Translations under genes and position numbers: made by a program
Assembly: GCA_032433765.1 (NCBI GenBank)
Contig: JAVIAB010000156.1
Span: 88,183,150-88,247,149, forward strand
Length of the DNA: 64,000 nucleotides
Direction: 5' to 3'
Source: Megaustenia siamemsis
Taxonomy: Eukaryota; Mollusca; Gastropoda; Stylommatophora; Ariophantidae
The notes under the pieces: model-generated
What the model was told of the DNA's origin: nothing
What the model saw: the letters and a program-made list of their open reading frames with translations, nothing else
The model's database searches: none
Part shown: positions 49,070-60,981 of the stretch, piece by piece
Position numbering within the stretch: position 1 is the stretch's first letter
Layout: each line of letters begins with the position of its first letter

Positions 49070-52000
49070 TCACATGGGTATCACCAGACCACATCACAGA
49101 GAATGGTAGACAAAGTGACTAGGGTATCACTAGACCATGTCACAGAGAATGGTAGACAAGTTACTTGGGTATCACTAGACCATGTCACAGAGAATGGTAG
49201 ACAAGTTACTTGGGTATCACTAGACCATGTCACAGAGAATGGTAGACAAGTTACTTGGGTATCACTAGACCATGTCACAGAGAATGGTAGACAAGTTACT
49301 TGGGTATCACTAGACCATGTCACAGAGAATGGTAGACAAGTCACATGCATATCACTAGACCATGTCACAAAGAATGGTAGACAAGACATATGGGTATCAC
49401 TAGACCATGTCACAGAGAATGGTAGACAAGTCACATGGGTATCACTAGACCATGTAACAGAGAATTGTAGACAAGTCACATGGGTATCACTAGACCATGT
49501 CACAGAGAATGGTAGACAAGTCACATGCATATCACTAGACCATGTCACAAAGAATGGTAGACAAGACATATGGGTATCACTAGACCATGTCACAGAGAAT
49601 GGTAGACAAGTCACATGGGTATCACTAGACCATGTCACAGAGAATGGTAGACAAGTTACATGGGTATCACTAGACCATGTCACAGATAATGGTAGATAAG
49701 TCATATGGGTATCACTAGACCATGTCACAGAGAATGGTAGACAAGTTACATGGGTATCACTAGACCATGTCACAGATAATGGTAGATAAGTCACATGGGT
49801 ATCACTAGACCACATCACAGAGAATGGTAGACAAGTTACATGGGTATCACTGGATCACACTACTGAGAATGGTAGACAAGTCATTTAGGTATCACTAGAC
49901 CATGTCACAGAGAATGTAGACAAGTCACATGGATATCACTAGACCACATCACAGAGAATGGTAGACAGTCACATGGGTATCACTAGACCACATCACAAAG
50001 AATGGTAGACAAAGTCACATGGGTATCACTAGACCATGTCACAGAATGGTAGACAAGTCACATGGGTATCACTAGACCATGTCACAGAGAATGGTAGACA
50101 AGTCACTTGGGTATCACTAGACCATGTCACTGAGAATGATAGACAAAGTCACATGGGTATCACTGTAATAGGGTCTCTTCCCAGATGGTCAGTTGTAACG
50201 ACATTGTAACGAGGCGCACAACACAAAGCACCACTTGTACATTTGATTGTAACAGGGTATTTCTCCCCTTCATGCGTTGTCTGGAACTGGACTCTATTCG
50301 ACCGCTGCAAAGCTCGTTAAGGACTTGAGCCCCTGTGTACCTGATAGGGAAGATGCACACAGCAAGCTCCCTATGATCTGCGCCTTTCCTCCACTTGAAG
50401 TGGAGAAGGTGTCGACAGAAAGCTCGTTGAGATTTGAACCCTCACTCGACCTCACCAACCACCTTGGATGCCAGCCACTTGCACTGACATGGACGACTTG
50501 AACTGCCTTAGTTGACTATCTGCCCGTGGATGGGACTTCTGCCGGTTGATCGTTCTGATGTACTCCGCGCTGTTATGTCCGTGGTTCAGGACGAGCCAGT
50601 ATCCGTTCTTCACTAGGACTAGACAACAACACAGCTAGCATTGAACAAAGCAGGCACCAACACCATTGAACTCACACAACGTTTATAGCACACAAGTAAT
50701 TGCTCCCCTGCATTTCACAATAGCCACATGCCTGATGGCCTCTCATTCCTTCCTAGCTTTCTCTCTGACACTACAATAGCAGCATGCCAGCACTAGTCTT
50801 CTCAAGCCTAACAGTCGTGAGAACACTCTCCATAATACAATTCTCTGTAATTGTTACTACCAGCTTCCTAATAAAGTCTCTTCATGGCTATTACTAAGCC
50901 TATACTAGTGAACACACTCCCACAATAATACGGTCTCTGCCACTGTTGAAGCTACCAGCTTCCTAATAAAGTCACATTACACTATCTACCCTAACACTTC
51001 TCCAGGAATTTCCACCTCACTAGCTCGACTGTCACTGCTTAACTGACCTATCCTTGAAAACTGCCTGAACTCCACTTTTCCCCCTGTTCATGGTAATCGG
51101 CTGTACAACACGCACAGTCGCCCGCACTGAACCATCACTCTACATCGAATGAATCTATCCGTTTTAACCTATCCTTTGTCTAACTTAAACTCTCCCCTGC
51201 CTCGTTTTTGATCGCCCTACACGCTTTCCCCCTGATTGATGATATGTTCATTTATCCGCTTTCCCCGTGGACCTGAAGCCTCTTACTAATACTCTCGACC
51301 TATTTACTCTCTTAACTTCCACGTGGACTATGAGTTCCTCTCAATCTTTATCTCAACCCTTATCTCCCCTTGACCTCTACTAAATTATCTGTCTCTTTCC
51401 TATCCTTATTACCTCCCTGTTTCATCACTAGACCATGTCATGGAGAATGGTAGACAAAGTGACTTGGGTATCACTAGATCACATCACAGAGAATGGTAGA
51501 CAAGTCACATTGGTGTCACTAGACCACGTCACAGAAAATGGTAGACAGTCACATGGGTATCACTAGATCACATCACAAAAAATGGTAGACAAAGTCACAT
51601 GGGTATCACTAGACCATGTCACAGAGAATGGTAGACAAAGTGACTTGGGTATCACTAGACCACATCACAAAGAATGGTAGACAAAGTCACATGGGTATCA
51701 CTAGAGCATGTCACAGAGAATGGTAGACAAAGTGACTTGGGTATCACTAGACCACATCACAAAGAATGGTAGACAAAGTCACATGGGTATCACTAGACCA
51801 TGTCACAGAGAATGGTAGACAAAGTGACTTGGGTATCACTAGACCACATCACAGAGAATGGTAGACAAGTCACTTGGGTATCACTAGACCACATCACAAA
51901 GAATGGTAGACAAAGTCACATTGGTATGACTAGACCACATCACAGAGAATGGTGGACAGGTCACTTGGGTATCACTAGACCACATCACAGAGAATGGTGG

Positions 52001-52385
52001 ACAAGTCACTTGGGTATCACTAGACCACATCACAGAGAATGGTGGACAAGTCACTTGGGTATCACTAGACCACATCACAGAGAATGGTGGATAAGTCACT
52101 TGGGTATCACTAGACCACATCACAGAGAATGGTAGACATGTCACTTGGGTATCATTAGACCACATCACAGAGAATGGACAAGTCACTTGGGTATCACTAG
52201 ACCACATCACAGGGAATGGACAAGTCACTTGGGTATCACTAGACCACATCACAAAGAATTGTGAACTAGTCACTTGGGTATCACTAGACCACATCACAGA
52301 GAATGGTGGACAAGTCACTTGGGTATCACTAGACCACATCACAAAGAATGGTAGAAAAAGAGAGTTTGGTATCACCAGACCATGT
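49070..52385. repeat. 45-bp minisatellite, split by a solo LTR
   Basis: Unit gggtatcactagaccatgtc plus acagagaatggtagacaagt and cacat; about 24 copies at 49070-50163 and 21 at 51425-52385. 45 is a multiple of 3, giving open frames on both strands (VSLDHVTENGRQVTW) that are not genes. Confidence 0.95.
50164..51424 (-). mobile_element. Probable solo LTR (1261 bp), 4-bp target duplication TCAC
   Basis: Begins TGTAATAGGG and ends CCCTGTTTCA (TG...CA), with TCAC at 50160-50163 and 51425-51428. The host minisatellite reads ...tatcactag... without it. The inverted ends resemble those of the full LTR element (TGAA...TTTACA read on the - strand), so I place it on the - strand. No coding capacity is seen. 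Confidence 0.7.
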
Positions 52386-52612
52386 CACACAGATTGCCCA
52401 CATTCGTGTTAGCAGATGGTTAAGCAGAGTTAAGGTGGGCACAGTCAGAAATGAGAAACTTAGTGGTCATGTAAGAAGACTTATCAACCAACATAGAACT
52501 GGAGTCGTCAGTCGCTGGACACTGCTGGAATTGCTGAGGAGGGGATCTGAGCACCTATGGACATGTTCAGAGTGCAATGATGATGACCCACAAATAACTC
52601 AATAGCAACTCA
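52386..52612 (+). other. Unrecognised unique segment with an open frame
   Basis: Between two arrays lies about 225 bp of complex sequence, open in one + frame to a stop at 52603, including VSRWLSRVKVG, LSGHVRRLINQHRTG and LWTCSECNDDDP. CSEC could be half of a zinc motif. It may be the end of a transposon protein; I cannot assign it. Confidence 0.35.
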
Positions 52613-52613
52613 A

Positions 52614-54375
52614 TCTAGAACTTTCTGTTTGTATCTGACACAGCTAGATCTAGAACTTTCTGTTTGTATCTGACACAGCTAGATCTAGAACTTTCTGTTT
52701 GTATCTGACATATAGACAAAATATAGCCGTGTTCTAACTGTTCTTGGTATAAGACACGACACCACACATTCAAGAATCAACAAACTTTGCGTGTTACAAA
52801 TCAGTCCTCATTTATTATGTTACATACAGATATATGTAGATGCTATCAGGCTGTCCTTCCTAGCGTCTCTGTTCTGTAGATACTTGTTCGATCTAATGAG
52901 TCTTGGCCGCTGAAGTATTTCGACTACCGTCGGTGTTGTACATCAGCTATTCGTATAGTGGATATTCTAGCTTTCTCTCTATATCTAGCTCTCTTTCGTC
53001 TGTGTCTTCTGTTTCTAAAGTTCTCCAATGGCTATCTTGGTGCCTATCTCTAGTTCTCCGTCTCTTCTCTAGTTCTTGTCCTCTAGTTCTGGTGCCTGAC
53101 TTCTAATTCTGATCTGTAATTCTAATTCTGCTCTCCTGTAGTTCTGTTTCTCTAGTTCTCGTCTCTTCTCTAAGTTGAAGTTTTTCTGTGACTATCTCAA
53201 TTCCTATCGGTCGCTAGTGCGTGGCTATCTCTGTGTGTTCCTAGTCAAGATGTAAAAGTGGAAGCTCCCTCTCAAGTCTGCCCTCTAACTTTTATACGGT
53301 TTTGACCGACCGTGAACCTTTTTTCCCGCCAACTATTCTTTATCCAGATAAAAGTGACATCTGGCTCTGCTCTACTCCTTTCTGCATTCTAAGTGACCTT
53401 CCCTCACCATCTGCCACTTGTGTGACTAGCCTTTAGTTCATGAGTTCCACATTCCTTACTGACAGCTAAAGTAAGTTTACGACCAGTGGTCAGTCACGGT
53501 GGTCGTGACTAGCATTTAGTTTATAAGTTCTACATTCCTCACCAACAGCTAAGGTCATTCCCCAGCCATCTGGCACCTTTAGTTTATGTCAGTCAGTGCA
53601 GTTAGTCATCCCTCTGCTAAATTTGTCTAGTCCTGTTTAGTCCTCACTTAATTATGATCTAAATATGTATGTGCTATCATTCACGGTTACAGACACAGGT
53701 AGATCTAGAACTTTCTGTTTGTATCTGACACAGCTGGACCTAGAACTTTCTGTTTGTATCTGACACAGCTAGATCTAGATCTTTCTGTTTGTATCTGACA
53801 CAGCTAGATCTAGAACTTTCTGTTTGTATCTGACACAGCTAGATCTAGATCTTTCTGTTTGTATCTGACACAGCTAGACCTAGAACTTTCTGTTTGTATC
53901 TGACACAGCTAGATCTAGATCTTTCTGTTTGTATCTGACACAGCTGGACCTAGAACTTTCTGTTTGTATCTGACACAGCTAGATCTAGAACTTTCTGTTT
54001 GTATCTGACACAGCTAGATCTAGAACTTTCTGTTTGTATCTGACACAGCTAGATCTAGAACTTTCTGTTTGTATCTGACACAGCTGGACCTAGAACTTTC
54101 TGTTTGTATCTGACACAGCTAGATCTAGAACTTTCTGTTTGTATCTGACACAGCTAGATCTAGATCTTTCTGTTTGTATCTGACACAGCTAGACCTAGAA
54201 CTTTCTGTTTGTATCTGACACAGCTAGATCTAGATCTTTCTGTTTGTATCTGACACAGCTGGACCTAGAACTTTCTGTTTGTATCTGACACAGCTAGATC
54301 TAGATCTTTCTGTTTGTATCTGACACAGCTAGATCTAGAACTTTCTGTTTGTATCTGACACAGCTAGATCTAGAA
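52614..54375 (+). repeat. 35-bp array made of copies of the exon 8 splice acceptor
   Basis: Unit: 23 bases ctttctgtttgtatctgaca plus cag (pyrimidine-rich, ending in AG), followed by 12 bases ctagatctagaa. The last unit is the real 3' splice site and the first 12 bases of exon 8. About 3 units precede and about 19 follow a solo LTR at 52711-53691. Variants are ctagatctagat and ctggacctagaa. Every unit keeps a plausible acceptor. Confidence 0.92.
52711..53691 (-). mobile_element. Probable solo LTR (981 bp), 4-bp target duplication GACA
   Basis: Interrupts the acceptor array: GACA at 52707-52710 and 53692-53695 flank it, and the uninterrupted repeat reads ctgacacag. On the - strand it starts TGTAACCGTG and ends TCTATA, so one end departs from TG...CA. 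AATAAA on the - strand (tttatt at 52811-52816) suits an LTR polyadenylation signal. Confidence 0.6.
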
Positions 54376-54479
54376 GAGATGCGCAGCAACAAAACACCTG
54401 CCACATCCTGGCTGTAGCAGACTACTCATTCTTCATCGGACCAGGAGGAGGCTTCCAACACAAAACAGCCAGTGTCATT
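54364..54479 (+). CDS. ADAM17: ADAM17-like exon 8: furin site and start of protease domain
   Basis: Acceptor ctgacacag ends at 54363; donor gtaaga begins at 54480. With the incoming g it reads A-RSRR-DAQQQ (residues 203-212), then NTCHILAVADYSFF and a Gly-rich stretch to TASVI (241). RSRR fits the furin consensus R-X-R/K-R at the expected prodomain-protease boundary. The first 12 bases are identical to the 35-bp repeat unit filling the end of intron 7, and the last 8 bases belong to the 52-bp unit that fills intron 8. The nearer AG at 54373 would also keep phase but would lose the furin site, so it is less likely. Confidence 0.9.
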
Positions 54480-54744
54480 GTAAGATTGTATATGTGACCA
54501 GTTTAAATATAAATGACCAACTTGTGTCATTGTAAGATTGTATATGTGACCAGTTTAAATATAAATGACCAACTTGTGTCATTGTAAGATTGTATATGAG
54601 ACCAGTTTAAATATAAATGACCAACTTGTGTCATTGTAAGATTGTATATCAGACCAGTTTAAATATAAATGACCAACTTGTGTCATTGTAAGATTGTATA
54701 TGTGACCTGTATAAATATAAATGACCAACTTGTGTCATTGTAAG

Positions 54745-55060
54745 ATTGTATATCTCTCTCTCTCTCTCTCTGCGATCAGGACTCAATCAGAGTAGGATTC
54801 CAGACTCCCACATGAAGTTAGCTGTCAGGCTAAGTAATACGTTGCACTGTGTTCTGCGCCAGTGGCCCAGTGCATCCGATTTCTGCCAGCATTTTATTCG
54901 GGTTTGCTTTCCCTAGTCTTTGATTGTCCCCAATCTTCCTGCAAGGCAGCAGGTCGTCTGTTCTGTAAGGGGATTCTGCCCTTAGATGGTCGGCCCTCCC
55001 AGGTTTACGAGCACCATCTGCCCGAGTCACTAGAGGTGACTAACACAGACATGCACACAC
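54745..55060 (-). mobile_element. Second (AG)n-tailed nonautonomous element
   Basis: Closely matches 3516-3992: (CT)n, then tgcgatcaggactcaatcag through to cgagtcactagaggtgacta, with about 60 bp missing near 54836. Inserted in the donor array. Confidence 0.65.
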
Positions 55061-55545
55061 AAAGATGTGAGATGTGACTAACACAGACATGCACACAGCG
55101 ATACGAGGCATGACTAACATTGACACACATCAAGATATATGACACATGACTAACATAAACATGCACATAAAGATATGAGATATGACTAACATAGATATGC
55201 ACACACAAAGACATGAGATGGGACTAACATAGACATGCGCACACAAAGATATGACACATGCCTAACATAGACATGCACACAAAGATATGACATATGACTA
55301 ACACTGGTGCACACTAAGATATGAGATATGACTAAACACAGACACACATAAAGATATGAGACATGGTTAACACGGACGCACCAAGATATGAGATATGACT
55401 AACATGACACACACCAAGATATGAGCCATGGCCAGCACACACAAGCCAAGATATGAGCCATGGCTAGGACAGAAACACATCAAGATATGAGCCATGGCTT
55501 CACGGAAAAACACCAAGAAATGAACCATGTCTAGCACAGAAACAC
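55030..55545. repeat. Degenerate repeat around gactaacacagacatgcacacaaagatatga
   Basis: Irregular units of about 30-36 bp that begin in the end of the (AG)n-tailed element (the same words occur once or twice at 3940-3990), so the array probably grew from that element. The sequence 55546-55705 after it is unique with nothing recognised. Confidence 0.8.
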
Positions 55546-55833
55546 ATTAAAGTGTCCATATGCTTGGGTTTGTTGTAGTCGGCAGACTCTTCTGAACGTG
55601 GGAATCACAGGTTTCGTTAAACAGTTGTCCGGAGATTTGAGAGTGCTGTCTGGCCCATAGAACGTTCTCTTGCATGTACAGTTCCCGATTGACTGTTCAC
55701 AGGTGTCAAATGACCAACTTGTGTCATTGTAAGATTGTATATGTGACCTGTTTAAATATAAATGACCATCTTGTATTATTGTAAGATTGTATATGAGACC
55801 TGTTTAAATATAAATGACCATCTTGTATCATTG

Positions 55834-56144
55834 CTACGTTGGACATGTGATGAGAAGAGATAATAATCGAATAGCAAAGCAAGCCCTCATATGGGAAACA
55901 ACAGGTAAAAGAAAAAGAGGAAGACCCAGGGAGACACTGAGAAGAACATTGATGAGAGAGGCAAGAGCAGCAGGAATCGGCTCCCTCAATGAGATAGAAC
56001 TGCTTGCACAGAACAGAGACAGATGGCGAGATTTGATAAAATATCTTTAAAAGAAAACTGCTAGAACAAAAATTCATATAGGAGAAGGTGTATCTTGGTC
56101 TACGCCCTATGGGCCGGTTACGGCTCGAAAGGTCAGAGATGAGA
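55834..56144 (+). mobile_element. LINE B 3' fragment, 10-bp target duplication
   Basis: Encodes YVGHVMRRDNNRIAKQAL, KRGRPRETLRRTLM, GIGSLNEIELLAQ and DRWRDLIKYL, stop at 56048, then the LINE B 3' UTR. TGTATCATTG at 55824-55833 and 56145-56154 flanks it. The 85-bp segment amplified at 2250 is single-copy here. Confidence 0.85.
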
Positions 56145-56822
56145 TGTATCATTGTAAGATTGTATATGTGACCTGTTTAAACATAAATGACCATCTTGTG
56201 TCATTGTAAGATTCTATATGAGACCTGTTTAAACATAAATGACCAACTTGTGTCATTGTAAGATTCTATATGAGACCTGTTTAAACATAAATGACCAACT
56301 TGTGTCATTGTAAGATTCTTTATGAGACCTGTTTAAACATAAATGACCATCTTGTATCATTGTAAGATTGTATATGTGACCTGTTTAAACATAAATGACC
56401 ATCTTGTATCATTGTAAGATTCTATATGAGACCTGTTTAAACATAAATGACCAACTTGTGTCATTGTAAGATTCTATATGAGACCTGTTTAAACATAAAT
56501 GACCATCTTGTATCATTGTAAGATTGTATATGTGACCTGTTTAAATATAAATGACCATCTTGTATCATTGTAAGATTGTATATGTGACCTGTTTAAATAT
56601 AAATGACCATCTTGTATCATTGTAAGATTGTATATGTGACCTGTTTAAATATAAATGACCATCTTGTATCATTGTAAGATTGTATATGAGACCTGTTTAA
56701 ATATAAATGACCATCTTGTGTTATTGTAAGATTCTATATGAGACCTGTTTAAACATAAATGACCAACTTGTATCATTGTAAGATTCTATATGAGACCTGT
56801 TTAAACATAAATGACCATCTTG

Positions 56823-59040
56823 TGTAATAATGTTAGAATTGCGAGCGCTTGTGCGCGAGAGAGAGAGATGATGTAATATCCCTTGTAATATCACTTGCGA
56901 GCGATATTTATCTGTAATACTCATCTGTCATAAACCATGTCTCATAAACCATGACCTGTCTCTCCCTCACTTGTAATAATAAACTTGAAGCTCAATTTCT
57001 TATAACCTTGACAATCAACTTGACTGATCAATGAAATGCCGACTCATGAACGATCGACTGACCGCTCGTCAACCTTGAGCCTGTGATCATTCCTCTTCAC
57101 CACGAGCCCGATTACCAGAGGTGCTTTCGCACGATGAGCGAGGGCTCGTGATGCTGCTTATGGCCGGATTGCTGAATGACGAGTTGCTCGCCACTCTTAT
57201 GATCTGCCCCTTGCTCTAACTGCCATGTCAGTCTTTTGGACCGCCATGATTTGATGCCTCGTACTTCACGTTATGTTGTTGCGACTCTCCTTGGACCGTT
57301 ATGATCTATAGTTTAGTACTTCACGTTGTAACTTCTCAATTCCCCGCGACTTCTCAGTTCGTTCACTCGCTAGACCGTTGGAACACTGAAAGATGTTTTA
57401 ATGACTCAACACAAGTCCTTACTAAACACAAAACATCTTTATTTGACAAGGCACATGTCCGGATCATACAACACATTTCACAAATTAACAGTACATATAT
57501 TGACAGTGATAATTCCCTCCCTTGGTTAACAATAGTGCCACCCTCAGGTGCATTCCTCATGGACTGACCATACAGCCCAAAATCTGTGGAACTCTCTTAT
57601 CGAGTTCCCAACTCTGTGTAAACTACTTGACTAACAAGTTCAATTGTGTATCGTAGAAGCTAGTCACAAGCTCCCAAGTCTCTGAGGAACCTTACTTGAA
57701 GTTTCCCAATGATGTGTACGATCTACACGATCGGTAAAAGTCTCTAAGGAATCTTACTTGAAGTTTCCCAATGATGTGTACGATCTACACGATCGATGAA
57801 AGTCTCTAAGGAATCTTACTTGAAGTTTCCCAATGATGTGTACGATCTACACGATCGATGAAAGTCTCTAAGGAATCTTACTTGAAGTTTCCCAATGATG
57901 TGTACGATCTACACGATCGATGAAAGTCTCTAAGGAATCTTACTTGAAGTTTCCCAATGATGTGTACGATCTACACGATCGATGAAAGTCTCTAAGGAAT
58001 CTTACTTGAAGTTTCCCAATGATGTGTACGATCTACACGATCGATGAAAGTCTCTAAGGAATCTTACTTGAAGTTTCCAGTTATGTTTGCGATCGACACG
58101 ATCGATCAAACCAATGGTTCACGGTAGCAGCTGCTCATAAGCCTACCACGTCTCTGTGGAATCTTGCTCTCAGTTTCCACTTATGGGTGCGATCTAGACG
58201 ATCGATGAAAGTCTCTCTTCATGGTAGAAGCTTAGTCATAAGCTTCCTAAACTTCCCGCTACGACTTCCTCGAAGTCGGCGAGTGTTAGATAATCCACAA
58301 ATTTCCAACAATGTCCCATTGTGTCGATTGCACTGATTCACAATCAGTTTCTATGCCGAGAAGGTAACCCTAACCTTAACAGCTGCAATCACACCTATTC
58401 TATATTGTTCACATCTAACACAACATTTAGTAACTAACAATCACAATTCCTGGAAATACAACAACTAAACTAATTGGCTGCCGCCCTATATTTGTCTTAA
58501 CTTTCATCTATTAACTACTCTTTTCTAGTCCACGGTAAGCGACTGGATTTCTCCAGACGTCCGCACTGGACCCCGGCTCGAATGCCCTCTGTTTATCTTA
58601 ACTTTCATCTATTAACTACTCCTTCCTAGTCCGCGGTAAGCGACTGGATTTCTCCAGACGTCCGCACTGGACCCCGGCTCGAATGCCCTCTGTTTATCTT
58701 AACTTTCATCTATTAACTACTCCTTCCTAGTCCGCGGTAAGCGACTGGATTTCTCCAGACGTCCGCACTAGACCCGGCTCAAAATGCCCTCTGTCTCTAA
58801 AATCTACGACTATTCTCATCTCCCTACTTCCCCTTAAAACATCTCACCCATTCACGCTTATTTCGCCTTTTTCCAAAACAGTTCACTCACTCACACCTGA
58901 CCACTTCTGCTTGTCTCCCCTAGATGTTTATTATTTCTCTACTAATATCGTCTGTTTCAATCAACTCTCATCAATGCTCTGTTTCTCTTGTTGCCCCGCT
59001 ACACACCCGTTTCACACACCCTCATCCATTCCCTGTTTCA
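56823..59040 (-). mobile_element. Probable solo LTR (2218 bp), 4-bp target duplication CTTG
   Basis: Begins TGTAATAATG and ends CCCTGTTTCA, with CTTG at 56819-56822 and 59041-59044 flanking. Shares both end words with the element at 50164. Inside are about six 62-bp repeats (cgatgaaagtctctaaggaa, about 57700-58080) and three of about 115 bp (about 58490-58790). AATAAA occurs on the - strand (tttatt, 57438-57443) at a position comparable to the full element's LTR. No coding capacity. Confidence 0.7.
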
Positions 59041-59464
59041 CTTGTGTCATTGTAAGATTGCATATGTGACCAGTTTAAATATAAATGACCATCTTGTGTC
59101 ATTGTAAGATTCTATATGAGACCTGTTTAAACATAAATGACCATCTTGTGTCATTGTAAGATTGTATATGTGACTTGTTTAAACATAAATGACCATCTTG
59201 TGTCATTGTAAGATTGCATATGAGACCTGTTTAAATATTAATGACCATCTTGTATCACTGTAAGATTGTATATGAGACCTGTTTAAATATTAATGAGCTA
59301 TTCGTGTCATTGTAAAGCTACACCTGTGGTCTAATCTGTTAGTAAAAGATCAGCCTTATGATAAAAGTGCCAATAGACTGAATTCATACAATTTGAATGG
59401 ATTCAGACTTTCCCTCCTCTTCCCACTACTTAATTCTTTGATACCACATTTTACACGAGAGAGG

Positions 59465-60812
59465 CATTCATTTAGCCAGCTGTACAGAGACATTCATTTA
59501 GCCAGCTGTACAGAGACATTCATTTAGCCAACTGTACAGAGACATTCATTTAGCCAGCTGTACAGAGACATTCATTTAACCAGCTGTACAGAGACATTCA
59601 TTTAGCCAACTGTACAGAGACATTCATTTAGCCAACTGTACAGAGACATACATTTAGTCAGCTGTACAGAGACATTCATTTAGCCAGCTGTACAGAGACA
59701 TTCATTTAGCCAGCTGTACAGAGACATTCATTTAGCCAACTGTACAGAGACATTCATTTAGCCAACTGTACAAAGACATTAATTTAGCCAGCTGTACAGA
59801 GACATACATTTAGCCAGCTGTACAGAGACATACATTTAGCCAGCTGTACAAAGACATTCATTTAGCCAGCTGTTCAGAGACATACATTTAGCCAACTGTA
59901 CAGAGACATTCATTTAGCCAGCTGTACAGAGACATTCATTTAGCCAACTGTACAGAGACATTCATTTAGCCAGCTGTACAGAGACATTCATTTAGCCAGC
60001 TGTACAGAGACATTCATTTAGCCAGCTGTACAGAGACATTCATTTAGCCAACTGTACAGAGACATACATTTAGTCAGCTGTACAGAGACATTCATTTAGC
60101 CAACTGTACAGAGACATTCATTTAGCCAGCTGTACAGAGACATTCATTTAGCCAGCTGTACAAAGACATTCATTTAGCCAACTGTACAGAGACATACATT
60201 TAGTCAGCTGTACAGAGACATTCATTTAGCCAGCTGTACAAAGACATTCATTTAGCCAACTGTACAGAGACATACATTTAGTCAGCTGTACAGAGACATT
60301 CATTTAGCCAACTGTACAGAGACATTCATTTAGCCAGCTGTACAGAGACATTCATTTAGCCAGCTGTACAGAGACATTCATTTAGCCAACTGTACAGAGA
60401 CATTCATTTAGCCAGCTGTACAGAGACATTCATTTAGCCAGCTGTACAGAGACATTCATTTAGCCAACTGTACAGAGACATTCATTTAGCCAGCTGTACA
60501 GAGACATACATTTAGCCAGCTGTACAAAGACATTCATTTAACCAGCTGTACAGAGACATTAATTTAGCCAGCTGTGCAGAGACATACATTTAGCCAACTG
60601 TACAAAGACATTCATTTAACCAGCTGTACAGAGACATTCATTTAGCCAGCTGTGCAGAGACATACATTTAGCCAACTGTACAAAGACATTCATTTAACCA
60701 GCTGTACAGAGACATTCATTTAGCCAGCTGTACAGAGACATTCATTTAGCCAGCTGTACAGAGACATACATTTAGCCAACTGTACAGAGACATACATTTA
60801 GCCAGCTGTGCG
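59465..60812. repeat. 26-bp minisatellite (acattcatttagccagctgt plus acagag), about 52 copies
   Basis: Units vary at cag/caa and ttc/tac. Ends about 75 bases before the exon 9 acceptor. Confidence 0.95.
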
Positions 60813-60888
60813 GTCATTACCTTCTTGACCATAATAATGAGAGACTTTACGAACTTTGGTTCCAATGAGCAACTGCTATATCTTTCAG

Positions 60889-60981
60889 ATCTTGACAATG
60901 CAGAGGGTCAATCACATCTTCAGAGACACGTTGTGGGGCGCTGAGCCATCTCTAACAAACATGGGACTGCAGATCAAGGAG
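60889..60981 (+). CDS. ADAM17: ADAM17-like exon 9: reprolysin domain
   Basis: Acceptor atatctttcag ends at 60888; donor gtcagt begins at 60982. Phase 0 at both ends, 31 codons (residues 242-272), ILTMQRVNHIFRDTLW to LQIKE. The helix with R-V-N-H-I-F and the following GLQIKE strand match the early metalloprotease fold of ADAM17. Confidence 0.9.

Larger units (their letters stand above)
54472..59310 (+). repeat. 52-bp array made of copies of the exon 8 splice donor
   Basis: Unit: gtgtcatt, then gtaagattgtatatgtgacc plus agtttaaatataaatgacca and actt. The first unit starts with the last 8 bases of exon 8 and its real donor GTAAGA. About 5 units run to 54750, about 20 lie at 55706-56822 and about 5 at 59041-59310, separated by inserted elements. 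Variants tgtatcatt and gacctgt are common; nearly all keep catt|gtaaga. Confidence 0.92.

Noticed and set aside
54374..54479. Alternative exon 8 start after the AG at 54372-54373
   Set aside because: It keeps phase but lacks a pyrimidine tract next to it and drops the RSRR furin site that sits exactly where an ADAM17 zymogen needs one; the CAG at 54361-54363 is preferred.
59465..60812. CRISPR-like regular array
   Set aside because: Units are contiguous without distinct spacers and the context is a eukaryotic intron; the same holds for all other arrays here.
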